A DNA stretch of 64,000 nucleotides from Steinernema hermaphroditum (taxonomy: Eukaryota > Nematoda > Chromadorea > Rhabditida > Steinernematidae): assembly GCA_030435675.1 (NCBI GenBank), contig CM059623.1, forward strand, positions 13,424,092-13,488,091. Reading direction: 5' to 3'. The position numbers and the translations under genes are program-made. This document shows, piece by piece, positions 48,001 through 64,000 of the stretch. The notes under the pieces were generated by a model. That model did no database searches and was not told the origin of the DNA. It was given only the letters and a program-made list of their open reading frames with translations. Positions within the stretch are counted from its first letter, which is position 1. Each line of letters opens with the position of its first letter.

Positions 48001-48729
48001 AAACGGGTGGGTGATGTTCGGAAATGTTGAGTATAGTCTCTTGAACCTAGCTTTCGAAGGGTGTTCTTTCAGTTTAGGTGTGCGTATCAGCCCACGGACT
48101 TCTGAGGTTAACTATGCCTACTTGTGCGCCGTTCAGTTCGACCCAGACACTACGGAAGGTTGCCTTGTAGCATCTCATAAGACATCTGACCTGAAAATTC
48201 AGTCAATATGCAGTCAAACGCAATGCCAATGACTCTTAACTATGTAGTACTAAGCAGCAGTCATCGTGGATATCTTCGATTGAGTTCATGTTAAATTTTT
48301 AAGTTTATGCACAGTTTCAAGCTTTGCAGATGGTATCGTCAGGTTGAAAAGCCATCCGTACTGCACAGCACTAGCCAGTGTTCCAGACACAGCCATGTTG
48401 GAAAGTGAAATATATGCAATTGACTTTTAACCAATTTTGAAGAGGACGTATCCGATATGCACAGATGTGATGATGTCAACTAATGTTTTAAAGCCCCTTG
48501 ACTTCGAAATTTGCACATTCGGTTTATAGTTCCGTTCATTACATTCACTCTTTTGGTCAGCTGGTTTCGATTATCGAAATATCTTTATGTTCGGGGATAA
48601 TTCGACCAATGAGCAAGATGGAAACTAACCGATCTTAGCGTCGAGTCCCTCGGTGACCTTGTTGAGGTAGACCATCGGCGTGTTGCCGACCATCTCGCTG
48701 GCATCCTTGCAGATCGTGTCGCGACTCAT
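45098..48729 (-). CDS. Cysteine synthase-like PLP enzyme 2, 4 exons
   Basis: Exons 48630-48729, 46095-46834, 45982-46052 and 45098-45263 encode 358 residues. The same catalytic blocks are present: CSVKDRI with the PLP lysine, [26 protein letters not shown] and [10 protein letters not shown]. Exons 1 and 3 have exactly the lengths of the equivalent exons in the paralogue (100 and 71 nt), proving tandem duplication. Exon 2 is fused where the paralogue has an intron. Intron 1 is 1795 nt and contains a MITE. The gene is upstream of paralogue 1 on the same strand, with 224 nt between stop and start, so co-transcription is possible. A TATTCAG acceptor sits 10 bases before the ATG. Confidence 0.93.
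47394..47549. mobile_element. Tc1/mariner-type MITE in intron
   Basis: A 156-bp element inside intron 1 of the cysteine synthase gene. The left end CAGAGTGCGGCAAAAGTTCT and the reverse complement of the right end, CTGGGTGCGACAAAAGTTCT, match over about 25 bases through GTCAC. TA dinucleotides flank both ends, as expected for the Tc1/mariner group. There is no coding capacity. Confidence 0.75.
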
Positions 48730-56325
<7,596 letters not shown>

Positions 56326-56467
56326 CTCATCTCCATGCTCACTTGTTTCCTTCTTTGCCGGTGCTTCAAAATGACACTTATTAATTCGAGTAAAATTAAT
56401 TTATCTCTTATTTGCAAATTGTACTGTTGTTTCATAGAAAAGCACAAGTTTAGCAAAAGAAAACATA

Positions 56468-56539
56468 AGGTCCCGCCGAGATTTGAACTCGGGTCGCAGG
56501 ATTCAGAGTCCTGAGTGCTAACCGCTACACCACGGGACC
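56468..56539 (-). tRNA. tRNA-Gln(CTG)
   Basis: Complete 72-nt cloverleaf with the G7-C66 acceptor, divergent from the split tRNA-Cys that starts at 56656. The spacer resembles those at 38499-38606 and 58361-58476. Confidence 0.96.
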
Positions 56540-56669
56540 ACTGAGTGCACATTTAATCGGCGGTCACTAGTGGCGACTCTCGATTTCTCTTTGTTTAAGC
56601 AGCGCGGCGACTCTGTTGTGGCCGGTTATACTATTTGAGAATCGGTTGGCCGTGTGGGGGCATAGCTCA

Positions 56670-57607
56670 CAAGGGAACCTCGCGAAGTGATACGCGCCGA
56701 TCGGGCTGCGGTGAGGTGGGACGAATAGAGGGAGGGCTGGGGAGTCAAACGCACATAAACCCAGCGGCCCGAAATTAAGGCATGTACCCAAAACATGGCC
56801 ACGAAGTTGCAAAAATTCACAGCACTCGATACTAGTACGACCGCAATGGCTATAAAAGGCACTGTCTGTGTGGTCGAGTGGTAGTGCTGTGGTTACCAAT
56901 ACATAAGGGAGTGGTGGTTCGAACCCCTGCGGGTCCAAAACTTTTTAATTTATCTTCAATCACCTTTTCTCGTATGTTTTACGCATTACTCTGATTTACT
57001 TTACCTTTACCACAACAGAATTAATGTCCATCGTTATTAATGAATATCGATAATTTCCGGCTCTAAAGGAAATGATCGTGTTTTTTTTGTATGTGGGAAG
57101 TAGACTGTGGGAAAATAACCAAAGTAACGCGTAAAACATATGAGAAAAGTTGATTGATGATAAATAAACAATTTTGGCCCCGCAGGGGTTCGAACCACCT
57201 TTTTTCCCACAGTCTACCTCCCACATACAAGAAAACACGATAATTTCCTTTAGAACCGGAAATTATCCATATTCATTAATAACGATGGACATTAATTCTG
57301 TTGTAGTAAAGGTAAATTAAATCAGAGTAATGCGTAAAACATACGAGAAAAGGTGATTGAAGGGATTCGCACCTCCACTCCCCTATGTATTGGTAACCGA
57401 CAGCACTACCACTCGACCACACAGGCAATGCCGCTTGCAGCCATTGCGGTCGTACTAGTATCGAGTGCTGTGAATTTTTGGAACTACTGGTACATGCCTT
57501 AATTTCGGGCCACTGAGTTTATGTGCGTTTGACTCCCCAGCCCACCCTCTATTCGTCCCACCTCACCGCAGCCCGATCGGCGCGTATCACTTCGCGAGGT
57601 TCCCTTG
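56670..57607. mobile_element. 938-bp palindromic (foldback) transposon in tRNA-Cys
   Basis: The element begins CAAGGGAACCTCGCGAAGTG and ends with its reverse complement. The two halves are near-complete inverted copies of each other out to a centre near 57140. The 3-bp target duplication is TCA (56667-56669 and 57608-57610). Each arm contains a tRNA-like segment with an A-box-like TGGTCGAGTGGTAGTGC and, on the left arm, a B-box-like GGTTCGAACCC. There is no coding capacity. A degenerate terminus resembling it lies near 59159-59200. The superfamily is uncertain; 3-bp duplications occur in PIF/Harbinger and CACTA elements. Confidence 0.85.
56868..56937 (+). other. tRNA-like module inside foldback element
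   Basis: The stretch has A-box-like and B-box-like sequences at tRNA spacing, but the acceptor ends do not pair and the T stem has mismatches. An inverted, more diverged copy lies near 57345-57430. It is not a functional tRNA. Confidence 0.5.
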
Positions 57608-57784
57608 TCAGTGGCAGAGCATTCGACTGCAGATCGAGAGGTCACCGGTTCAAATCCGGTTGCTCCCTATGTTTTTCCTTTTGTCTTATTTTTTCGGACC
57701 CTGTGATGTTTTAGAGTCAAACCCTGGCAAAGGGAGACAAAGGCAAATGCCTCAAGCACTATCAGTAAACGATACCAAAAAATT

Positions 57785-57866
57785 TGACGAGAGTGGGATT
57801 CGAACCCACGCCTCCGAAGAGACTGGTGCCTTAAACCAGCGCCTTAGACCGCTCGGCCATCTCGCC
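57785..57866 (-). tRNA. tRNA-Leu(AAG)
   Basis: Complete 82-nt type II tRNA with acceptor GGCGAGA/TCTCGTC, anticodon loop TTAAGGC (AAG) and a long variable arm (AGTCTCTTCGGAGGC). The only Leu gene in the window. Confidence 0.95.
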
Positions 57867-58288
57867 TTATCTTCAAAGGCAGTATGTAGATTGCTACTGC
57901 ATAAACTGTTCTTGAAGTATATATGTATCACATCTTGGCTGTTTCCTGTGACAAAGGACAGCGGGCGCTTCGCTGTCATTCTGCGGTGGTAAACCGACCG
58001 ATCCCTTACGATTTTCTACCTCGCGGGCTGCATCGACGAGCGTTTAACATAGAACAGCTTTCGGGAGCTTCAGAGAAATAGTGGTTCACGCGGATAATCT
58101 TGAATAACCGCTAATGTACCGCGTATCAGTTCCGAGAACAGTTCTTTCAACAAGGAGATGTTTCTACCTTCGCTTATTCAGGCCCTTTTTGGTGCCAATG
58201 CTACTTGAACATCCCTCTGCTTCTCTTTGTCAGTTCTTGTCTCTAAAACTTCACGCGGTTTGATAGATTAGGACAAAGCAAAAAAACT

Positions 58289-58360
58289 AGGGAGCAACCG
58301 GATTTGAACCGGTGACCTCTCGATCTGCAGTCGAATGCTCTGCCACTGAGCTATGCCCCC
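58289..58360 (-). tRNA. tRNA-Cys(GCA)
   Basis: Complete 72-nt gene, same as the copy at 38427, divergent from the Gln gene at 58477. Confidence 0.96.
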
Positions 58361-58476
58361 ATGCGCCTACATGATTTCAAAACAGTATAAGCGTCGACAA
58401 TAGAGTCGCTGCGCTGCTTGAACAAAGAGAAGTCGAGAGTCGCCACTAGTGACCGCCGACTAGGTGTGTGCTCAGT
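58361..58476. repeat. Conserved spacer of the Cys/Gln divergent pair
   Basis: Matches 38499-38606 and, inverted, 56540-56655. Shared pieces include AACAGTATAA, AGAGTCGC.GCGCTGCTT and GTGACCGCCGACTAG. It contains the 5' flanks of both tRNA genes. Confidence 0.8.
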
Positions 58477-58548
58477 GGTCCCGTGGTGTAGCGGTTAGCA
58501 CTCAGGACTCTGAATCCTGCGACCCGAGTTCAAATCTCGGCGGGACCT
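58477..58548 (+). tRNA. tRNA-Gln(CTG)
   Basis: Complete 72-nt cloverleaf, same as the copy at 38607. Confidence 0.96.
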
Positions 58549-59325
58549 TCGTCTTTTTTTATCTTCGGTCATCTTGCTTACCGTACATACAGGAGGGGAC
58601 CTAGCCGACCGAGTGCCAAGTGCCAAGGCTGGTCAGAGGGGCAGGACTGCGCGCATTTCAGGTTGGGTTCTGGCGTCGGTTTTTCAAAAGAATCTAGTCA
58701 GGGTCATCAAGCAAATTGGAGTGGAGATGAAAATTTTAAGGATTTCACACAAAATAAGATCGCAAAAAGTAAGCCCAACGAGGGACGGCCCCGAGAGACA
58801 CTGTAGAGGAGTGAGTGCGAATTGGATTGGCGTACGTGCGAATCCACCTGTCTACTTCCGTCCGCCTGAATGTCTAGTGTCTATTTGTGTCTATACATAT
58901 ATACCTCTGTCTATATGTGTACCCCTGTGTTCATGTATCATTCTCTTCTGACCTTGAGTGGTCGGGTAAATGGTTCTTCCTCTCTTCTCGGTCACCCACT
59001 TCTCAACAGATACCATTACAGCTCGCGAAACAACTCGCTTGTAGAAAATGCTCTACAAGGTATGGAAATAATGTTGCGAGAGAACCGTTCGCTATGCTAA
59101 GTTAAGCCGTTGAACATCTTTGGCCGGTATATCTATAGCCTACACATCTACCCATTTTCAGCCCGATCGGCGTGTCCGATTTCGAGTGGTTCCCTTTTCG
59201 GTCGGTCGTGCGGCTAACCTATTGAACATCCTTGCGCGTGGCGTCTGTTTTTCAAAAGAATCGGCGTTTTGTGCGATGCAATTGTTTCATTTAAGTCACA
59301 CCAGGGACAGCAACACCATCCAGCC

Positions 59326-59613
59326 ATGGACACCGTCCCCTACAAGTTCGTGGAGTCTGTCATCGAGCTACTTGGGATGAGAGCTCTGACAGCTCTTTAT
59401 CGATCAACACGCAACGTCAAAAGTAGAACGTGGAAGTGCGTCGCCAAATTACACCGTGCTAACCGTCAGTACTACGATGTATATATCGACGAAAGAAACG
59501 GCCGAGTGGCACTCTTTTTCTTTTTTTTTCCGATCTTGCATATAAGGATTTTGAAGAAGTATTTGGTTGGTACATTGAAAATGTCGCTTTTTCTCAGAGC
59601 ATTTTTCTATGTA
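59326..59613 (+). pseudogene. Truncated orphan-family member
   Basis: ATG at 59326 starts MDTVPYKFVESVIELLGM, the same N-terminal pattern as the proteins at 2951-4076 and 6391-7275, and continues for about 60 residues to DERNGRVALF. After that the frame runs into a T-rich tract (59517-59529) and loses resemblance. It is a fragment, or an exon whose partner I could not find. Confidence 0.45.
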
Positions 59614-60197
59614 TGAAGATGTGTATTTCACTGGAGGTAAGCAACATTTAACTACATTGCCTCAGAACTCTCCATGGAGGGAAGCCTGGCCATTCCACTG
59701 CAGAGCAGGAGAGGTTCCAGGTCAAACTCCCATTCTACCCCTTTTTGGAGTCATCGCAAACTTTGGCTCAATTTATTCGTTGATGTCTCGAAGAGTCCCG
59801 TACAAGTAGCTGTCAGATAGATCTGTGGGAGGCCTAGATGCTCAAAAAGTAAATGAGTCTCAGACGAAGATGAGCAGCAGTTTTCAGGACAATAAAAAGT
59901 ATCAAACACTGGGCACTCCCCTCTGACCCGGTGAAACACGGTCCTTAGTTCCTGTCTTATTTTGAATAAACAACAGAGATTTTTCCGGATGTTAGGCGCA
60001 AACTGTAGCTGAGAGATTGCTCTATCCCAGAAATACTTTTCCTTTCATCGACGTATTTCTATAATATCGCATGTAAGACAGAGTAGTATCACCTTTTCAA
60101 CCTGGTTCTGACCACAACTCAATCTTCGGCTACATTTCCTGATCCATATCCTCGAGTAAGCCTATAGATCACATGGCTGGAGAACCCTGGATCACGA
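59614..60197. other. Intergenic, nothing recognised
   Basis: No gene, RNA or repeat is supported here. Confidence 0.45.
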
Positions 60198-60488
60198 ACG
60201 GGCAACATGGACGATCAGCTAAGATGCTTCAATGCCGTAATGACTATTGCCCCGATACCTTATGACTTCTCCGACCCCTTGATCCGCCAGCGCAGCTCAC
60301 TGACACCTACTTTTATTTTCATTTGGAAATACAGATAAAAGTAGGGGTCAATGAGTTTCGCTGGTGGATCAAAGGGTCGGAGAAGTCATGGAAAATAGGA
60401 GCTTCCAATTTGCACTTGTAGCCTAAGGTATCGGGGCAATAGTCATTACGGCATTGAAACATCTTAGCTGGTCGTCCATGTTGCCCGT
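60198..60488. mobile_element. 291-bp foldback element
   Basis: The outer ends ACGGGCAACATGGACGA and TCGTCCATGTTGCCCGT are inverted repeats. Left arm 60198-60327 and right arm pair almost throughout, with a 32-base unpaired insertion in the right arm and a small central loop near 60330. No target duplication is obvious. As RNA it would fold into a long hairpin. Confidence 0.75.
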
Positions 60489-61005
60489 ACACCCCTAGCT
60501 AAAGTTAGTTAAATCAGCAAGAAAGTTTAGCTAATTTGTAGACAACTGCTTTTTACCGAATTTTCTAGAGCGGCATGTGCGCTTGGAAGCTAAGCTCTTT
60601 CTGTGTGCGTAACTAAGACAGCATAGCACTTATCAAATAAATAGTTCCTCGGAGAGGTCGTTAAAGATTCGGTGTTTCGGATCTCCAGGTGGTGGTTTGC
60701 GGACCATGAACGTAAAATGGTTCAAAGAAAGCGGAGAACATGCAGGAGGGCCATCGGAACCCATAGACCGGAGACGCAATCTATCACCAATACGAACACA
60801 CTAACCCATCTGGTCCCAGGATCACACAGTGCGAAAATATACGAAAAATAAAAAAGCGACATTTTCAATGTACCAACCCAATACAACGAGTGGAAAGACG
60901 TTTCTTTCTTTTAAGCAGTATGTTTGGCTCTGGGGCGGTCGAGGGTTCGATTTTTTTTATTCGATTCGAAAATTATCGGATCGAATATTCGACAACCGGT
61001 ACTAC
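60489..61005. other. Intergenic, nothing recognised
   Basis: No gene is supported before the minisatellite. Confidence 0.4.
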
Positions 61006-61419
61006 GACATTTCAGTAACCGACATTTCAGTAACCGACATTTCAGTAACCGACATTTCAGTAACCGACATTTCAGTAACCGACATTTCAGTAACCGACAT
61101 TTCAGTAACCGACATTTCAGTAACCGACATTTCAGTAACCGACTTTTCAGTAACCGACATTACAGTAACCGACTTTTCAGTAACCGACATTACAGTAACC
61201 GACTTTTCAGTAACCGACATTTCAGTAACCGACATTTCAGTAACCGACATTTCAGTAACCGACATTTCAGTAACCGACATTACAGTAACCGACTTTTCAG
61301 TAACCGACATTACAGTAACCGACTTTTCAGTAACCGACATTTCAGTAACCGACATTTCAGTAACCGACATTTCAGTAACCGACATTACAGTAACCGACTT
61401 TTCAGTAACCGACATTTCA
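61006..61419. repeat. 15-bp minisatellite with higher-order pattern
   Basis: About 27 head-to-tail units of GACATTTCAGTAACC. Two variants occur: GACTTTTCAGTAACC and GACATTACAGTAACC. After nine standard units, the variants recur in blocks of about seven or eight units. As 15 is a multiple of three, several frames stay open on both strands; I do not regard them as genes. Two more units lie at 63239-63271, beyond the LINE. Confidence 0.97.
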
Positions 61420-63238
61420 TTTCATTTCATTTCATTTATTTTTGCGATCTCATATTGCTTCACAATGTCGCACCCCGATATCACACCATTCCTGTCTGCA
61501 GACTCGTCGCGCGTGCCGTCTCCAATTGGTCGTCTGGAGCGTCTTGCAGAAGTCGTCACGCCAGCGTCTTCGCGGTCTCCCGTGCGGTCGTGTCGTGTGT
61601 GGTCTCCACGATTCAATCTTCTGCGACCATTTCTCGGTTTCGTCATTCGCGAGTCGCCATCCGTAAGTCGCTTCTACAACGTCTTTCAGGTTCGTCACGC
61701 CTCTCAGCCACTCGTTCGATTTCTTGTCCAGCAATCTGACGCCGATCATCCTTCGCTCCATCCTGCGCTGTGCTGTGGCGAGTTTCTTCTTCGCCGTCTT
61801 CGTTAACGCCCAAGTTTCAGAAGCGTATAGCAATGCCGGAAGGATGCACTAGTTGAAGAAGCGCCGTTTCCACTTCATCATCACCGACTGAGACGTAAGG
61901 AACTGTTGATACTGGCGGAAAACGTTCCATCCACTTCGGATTCTGCGGCTGATCTCCTTGCTGTGATCCCTCGTAAGTCTGACTTCTTGTCCAAGGTAGA
62001 TGAAAGCTTCAACTTGTTCCAGGGCTTCACCATCTAGTTCGATCGTCGTTTCTTCCGTCGCGAGGATCTTCGTTTTCGCGCTGTTTATCTTCAGTCCACT
62101 TTTGTATGCTCTTTCCTTTAGTTCGTTCATCATTTGTTGTAGTTCATCTTCAAAAGATGCGATTACTGCGATGTCATCTGCGAAACGCAGGTTGGAGAGC
62201 TTCTGGCCGCTGATTTTGACGACAAGTTTCGTCCAGTCCAGCTCACGAAAAACTTTTGCAAGCACCGCCGTGAAGAGCTTCGGACTGATCGTGTCACCTT
62301 GTCGAACCCCTCGCTGGATGTTGATTGGCACTCGTTCTTCTCCAAGGCGAATGTGAGACGAGGCCTGCGAGTAGATGTTCTGCAGTAAGTTAACGATTTG
62401 AACTGGAACTCCTTGTCGTACAGCTGCCTTCCAGACTGCGTTTACTTCTACGGAGTCGAATGCCTTTTCGAAGTCAACGAAGGCGACGAATAACGACATC
62501 CGGTACTCTCGCGTCTTCTCCAGCAGTTCATTGATGGCGTGCAGATGGTCGACGGTGGAGTATTCTTTCCGGAAACCGGCTTGCTCGGCTGGTTGCGCGG
62601 CGTCCAACGTAAGCTCAATCCGTTTCACTAAGACCTTCGTCAATAGTTTGTAGATGACGGAGAGCAGCGATATCGGCCTGTAGTTCTGGATCTCCCTTCT
62701 TGAAGAGAAGTATCGTCGACGAATCGGCCATCTTTTCCGGGACTTGGCAGTTCCGCAGGCACCAGTTGAAGATTTCGGTCAGAGGGCGGAAGAAAGCGTT
62801 CTTGCCGATCTTCAACATCTCCACCGTAACCGCGTCTTCTCCTGGGCTTCTTCCGGTGTGCATCTTCTTCAGAGCTTCTTCTACTTCACATTGCAGGAAC
62901 ATCGGACATTCTTCTGATGCAGTTGGCGCTTCATACTCGACGTTTACCGTGGAAGCATAGAGGTCTTCGTAGAAGTTTCTTACAGCGCGGTGTAGTTCTG
63001 TCGTCGTTGAGCAGAGATGGTCATCTTCGTCACGCAGCTGAATGATCCGTCTTCTTCCTGTTGCGACTTCGCCACGTATCATCCGAAGACCTCTCGCGTT
63101 CTGCACTGCCGCTTCAACCAGTTGACGATGGTAATCGTTCATGTCGTTGCGCACTTCACGTCGAACCATCTTGTTCAGCTCTGTGAAGGCGACTCGATCT
63201 TCAACGGTTTCCTGGTGCTTCCGCAGCTCGTGTCTTTG
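61418..63238 (-). mobile_element. Non-LTR retrotransposon, 5'-truncated and mutated
   Basis: Minus-strand translations give a reverse transcriptase in pieces: NYRPISLLSVIYK, QAGFRKEYSTVDHLHAI, FVAFVDFEKAFDS (motif A), RGVRQGDTISPKLF (motif B), the catalytic LRFADDIAVIA (motif C) and FIYLGQEV. A C-terminal ALLYASETWALTKTAKKKL and RRMERRMIGVRLLDKKSNEW region follows. A TAG stop at 61849-61851 and a frameshift near 62690 break the frame. No endonuclease domain remains at the 5' end. The 3' end carries an (AAATG)n tail. Family looks RTE-like or related; clade is not certain. Confidence 0.92.
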
Positions 63239-63271
63239 AACCGACATTTCAGTAACCGACATTTCAGTAAC
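63239..63271. repeat. Minisatellite units beyond the LINE
   Basis: Two units of the same 15-bp repeat as 61006-61419, in the same orientation, directly abutting the 5' end of the retrotransposon. Confidence 0.9.
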
Positions 63272-63480
63272 AAATATATTTTTTGGCCACTTAACAAAAG
63301 TAACAAACAGTACATAGTAGCAATTCATTTTAAGCTTCGTCTTTGCTAGCTTCCTCGAAGTTCTCAACCAATTCTAAAAAGACATTCTTTAGAAAATTTC
63401 AGCAAATGACTTAGATCTCACTAACAACCTACATAACAGAGCCTAGGCGGTATTGCAATGCAAATAGGTGATGAATGAAA

Positions 63481-64000
63481 TCACGTTCGTGCGGCTGCAA
63501 AAAGGTCAAACAGGTCCACAAGTGCTTTAATGTGGCGATCGTTATCGGAGTAAGTCTTCTTTCTCCGAAAGGCCAGGATTTCTTGAGAGGGGTCCAGAAG
63601 ATGAGGGCGAAGGCGAGCTTGGGCGCGGACTTCCTCTTCTTGTAGGACTACAAGCACCTTCGACAAATGCGGCTTCGAGTTGGCAAAATTGGACTTGAAA
63701 GCATGGTGGAAGCCTTCTAACGCGTTGTTTGTTCGTGGCAAGTCATTCACAACTGCTTCGTGACTGTTCCACGTGTCCGTGGGGAATCTTGGGGGCATAG
63801 GGCCTTGCCTGTTGAATCGCGATACATAAGTCGTTTCGAAGTAGGCGAAGACTGCGAAGGCAGCATCTCGTTCGGCTGGAGGCAAGTCAGAAATCCATGA
63901 CGTAAGCTTTTGGAATCCTTCTTCTACCGTATCCAGAGGTAGAAGAGAGAGCGCGATTAATGAGCGGATTAGTTTGCGGAATTCGGAGTCCACTTGCTTG
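63481..64000 (-). CDS. MULE-like transposase C-terminus, partial
   Basis: An open frame on the minus strand runs from the stop at 63481 to the window edge (about 172 residues visible). The segment LPRTNNALEGFHHAFKSNFANSKPHLSKVLVVLQEEE is typical of the region after the DDE domain in MULE-type transposases found in nematodes and arthropods (RTNN.LEG.H...N). The catalytic part would lie beyond 64000. No stops occur in the visible part, so it may be young. There is no ATG at the edge; it continues upstream. Confidence 0.6.
   Translation of the reverse strand, partial: KQVDSEFRKLIRSLIALSLLPLDTVEEGFQKLTSWISDLPPAERDAAFAVFAYFETTYVSRFNRQGPMPPRFPTDTWNSHEAVVNDLPRTNNALEGFHHAFKSNFANSKPHLSKVLVVLQEEEVRAQARLRPHLLDPSQEILAFRRKKTYSDNDRHIKALVDLFDLFAAART

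Larger units (their letters stand above)
56656..57668 (+). pseudogene. tRNA-Cys(GCA) split by a palindromic element
   Basis: The first 14 bases GGGGGCATAGCTCA (56656-56669) and the rest (57608-57668) rebuild a 72-nt tRNA-Cys with a 3-bp duplication TCA, matching the copies at 38427 and 58289. The break is in the D arm. All remaining stems are intact. Confidence 0.92.

Noticed and set aside
61002..61806. Long frames on both strands through the minisatellite
   Set aside because: A 15-bp unit without stops keeps several frames open. There is no other coding evidence.

Overview
The window is eukaryotic nuclear DNA, almost certainly from a nematode. Protein-coding genes are split by very short GT-AG introns (about 40-52 nt, usually ending TTTAG or TTCAG). 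Several start codons lie a few bases after a lone TTTCAG-type acceptor with no matching donor, the mark of spliced-leader trans-splicing. Gene content also fits: two nematode-type cysteine synthase-like genes, an R-SMAD, UBC-9, ribosomal protein L10a and several lineage-restricted secreted proteins. A Steinernema-like or other clade IV nematode is a guess from protein style only.

Layout. 1-9.5 kb: a secreted orphan gene, an acidic orphan gene, an intact member and a nonsense-bearing member of one orphan family, a 610-bp retroposon, and duplicated tRNA-Gln/tRNA-Lys units. 10.7-11.7 kb: a hAT-type non-autonomous transposon. 11.7-27.5 kb: mostly gene-poor, with a METTL18-like methyltransferase gene (17-18.4 kb), a second retroposon copy (21.1-21.6 kb) and repeat relics. 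27.5-35 kb: gene-dense, with a seven-exon secreted orphan, rpl-10a, a Ser/Pro-rich protein, ubc-9 and a second secreted orphan. 35-40.3 kb: tRNA genes and two paralogous PLAT-like genes; one tRNA-Gln gene here is split by the second copy of the hAT element. 40.7-48.7 kb: a large charged low-complexity protein and the tandem cysteine synthase pair. 54-56.3 kb: an R-SMAD gene. 56.4-58.6 kb: a tRNA cluster in which a tRNA-Cys gene is split by a 938-bp palindromic element. 60-64 kb: a foldback element, a 15-bp minisatellite interrupted by a non-LTR retrotransposon, and the end of a MULE-like transposase.

The main themes are repeated duplication of tRNA units, two tRNA genes each interrupted by a different DNA transposon with clean target-site duplications, and a retroposon family whose copies keep a covarying hairpin. 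The protein genes do not form one pathway; the two cysteine synthase genes are the only clear functional pair.
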